The position numbers were made by a program, and so were the translations under genes. Below are positions 5,630 through 6,337 of a stretch of 6,337 bases of DNA, one piece after another (position 1 is the stretch's first letter; the number at the start of each line of letters is the position of its first letter). The notes beneath the pieces are model-generated. The model was not told the DNA's origin and did no database searches. It saw only the letters and a program-made list of their open reading frames with translations. This DNA is from an uncultured Saprospiraceae bacterium (GTDB lineage Bacteria; Bacteroidota; Bacteroidia; Chitinophagales; Saprospiraceae): contig CALHKJ010000311.1 in NCBI GenBank assembly GCA_938033975.1, positions 1 through 6,337 of the forward strand, in the 5' to 3' direction.

Positions 5630-6337
5630 ATGGTTCCATTCTTTTTGTTTTCACAAGAAGATGGAGAACACTGTGCTAATGAAATATTACTAACCATTAC
5701 CAGTGTTAATTTTATACAAGGCTGTGATTGGAATGACGGAGGAGGTATAGATCCTTCGATTTATATATATGATCTCAACGGAAATATTCTCATTGCTAAT
5801 GAGGTTGAGAATATGAGTCAGGTCACTGGACCTGGACAGAATGTATCTTTTGATCTTTCTTCAAATCCAAATTGTTGTGGCACTGGATACACTCAATTAT
5901 TAGGAATTCATCCAATTAATATTTTAGATTTTCAATTTCAAGTAGAAATCTTTGAAAGTGATGGTGGTTGCTGTGAAGGATTTAATGGAGATGATAGTTA
6001 TGGGCAGGGTATTATCGATATGAACATTATTGATGATGCTGTTGGCACCATCGATGTCGGTAGTAATTGTGTTTCATTTAACTATGAATTACAAGTGACA
6101 CCAATCTTCAGATTTGGGAGAATGGAATTGGAGGAGACTGTGTGTGCAAACTATACCGTTGAATTTAATAATATTGAATATGGGATTGATAATCCACAAG
6201 GATTAGATACTATTTGGGGAGGCTCCGCAAATGGTTGTGATTCATTCATCAATGTAATGCTTGATTTTTACGATCCGTTAGATCCTGAGATTATTGGTGA
6301 ACCTCAAATATGTTTTGCGGAGGTGAATCTACTTACC
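5630..6337 (+). CDS. Cysteine-rich secreted surface protein with 'NGCDS' repeat, 5' part
   Basis: The frame is open from 5579 to the window edge; 236 residues follow the ATG at 5630 and the C-terminus is missing. The segment has ten cysteines, including two adjacent pairs (residues 82-83 and 114-115 from this ATG). Residues 172-212 (VCANYTVEFNNIEYG then GGSANGCDSFINVMLDF) match the 'C..Y.FNG..Y......NGCDS...V.L' unit tandemly repeated in large adhesin-like or gliding-motility-associated surface proteins of Saprospiria and relatives. EPQICFAEVNLLT at the edge looks like the start of a second unit. Residues 15-120 are a beta-rich domain that I do not recognise. Such proteins usually end in a T9SS or gliding-associated C-terminal domain, which would lie outside. 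The start is uncertain: the ATG gives MVPFFLFSQ, too short and uncharged for a signal peptide, whereas the upstream in-frame ITRTIYIILLS would complete a normal one, with no ATG, GTG or TTG before it. Confidence 0.75.
   Translation, partial: MVPFFLFSQEDGEHCANEILLTITSVNFIQGCDWNDGGGIDPSIYIYDLNGNILIANEVENMSQVTGPGQNVSFDLSSNPNCCGTGYTQLLGIHPINILDFQFQVEIFESDGGCCEGFNGDDSYGQGIIDMNIIDDAVGTIDVGSNCVSFNYELQVTPIFRFGRMELEETVCANYTVEFNNIEYGIDNPQGLDTIWGGSANGCDSFINVMLDFYDPLDPEIIGEPQICFAEVNLLT

Noticed and set aside
5532..5693. Short plus-strand frame starting at ATG 5532
   Set aside because: About 53 codons in a different frame from the signal peptide and surface protein, with a composition driven by AT-rich DNA; kept only as a frameshift possibility for the neighbouring gene.

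Overview
The window looks like chromosome of a member of the Bacteroidota, probably a marine Saprospiria- or Cytophagales-like lineage. The base composition is AT-rich and most genes lack a good Shine-Dalgarno sequence. One protein ends in a type IX secretion (T9SS) sorting domain. A promoter of the Bacteroidota form (TTTG, 19 nt, TAnnTTTG-like) precedes one gene. The last gene carries an 'NGCDS' repeat of the kind found in large surface proteins of this phylum. No tRNA, rRNA, CRISPR array or insertion sequence is visible.

Positions 1-1606 are a compact plus-strand gene run: the 3' part of a CysQ-like 3'(2'),5'-bisphosphate nucleotidase, a WaaE/KdtX-like family 2 glycosyltransferase, and a lipoprotein thioredoxin. 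The first two are 6 nt apart and the last two overlap by 11 nt. Convergent to this run, with a single base between stop codons, is a Crp/Fnr-family regulator (1608-2297, minus). Its divergent neighbour is a MarR-family regulator (2559-2993, plus). The 261 nt between the two regulators hold three well-formed inverted repeats that are good operator candidates.

Positions 2994-3235 hold an 89-nt imperfect inverted repeat with 13-bp perfect ends and AAAAAC on both sides, followed by a strong intrinsic terminator serving the next minus-strand gene. That gene (3236-4042) encodes a secreted TlpA-like thioredoxin with a T9SS type A C-terminal domain. A divergent spacer leads to 4-hydroxyphenylpyruvate dioxygenase (4316-5449, plus), whose iron ligands are all visible. 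It has a near-consensus Bacteroidota promoter with a small dyad just at the expected transcription start. The last 0.7 kb is the N-terminal part of a cysteine-rich secreted surface protein that runs off the window. Its only nearby ATG falls inside the apparent signal peptide.

The genes do not form a single pathway. They are housekeeping sulfur/nucleotide clean-up, envelope glycan synthesis, extracytoplasmic thiol-disulfide chemistry (two separate thioredoxin-fold proteins with different export routes), tyrosine catabolism and two transcription factors. I see no clear undescribed system. The most useful leads are the regulatory dyads, the flanked 89-nt inverted repeat, and the odd start of the last gene.
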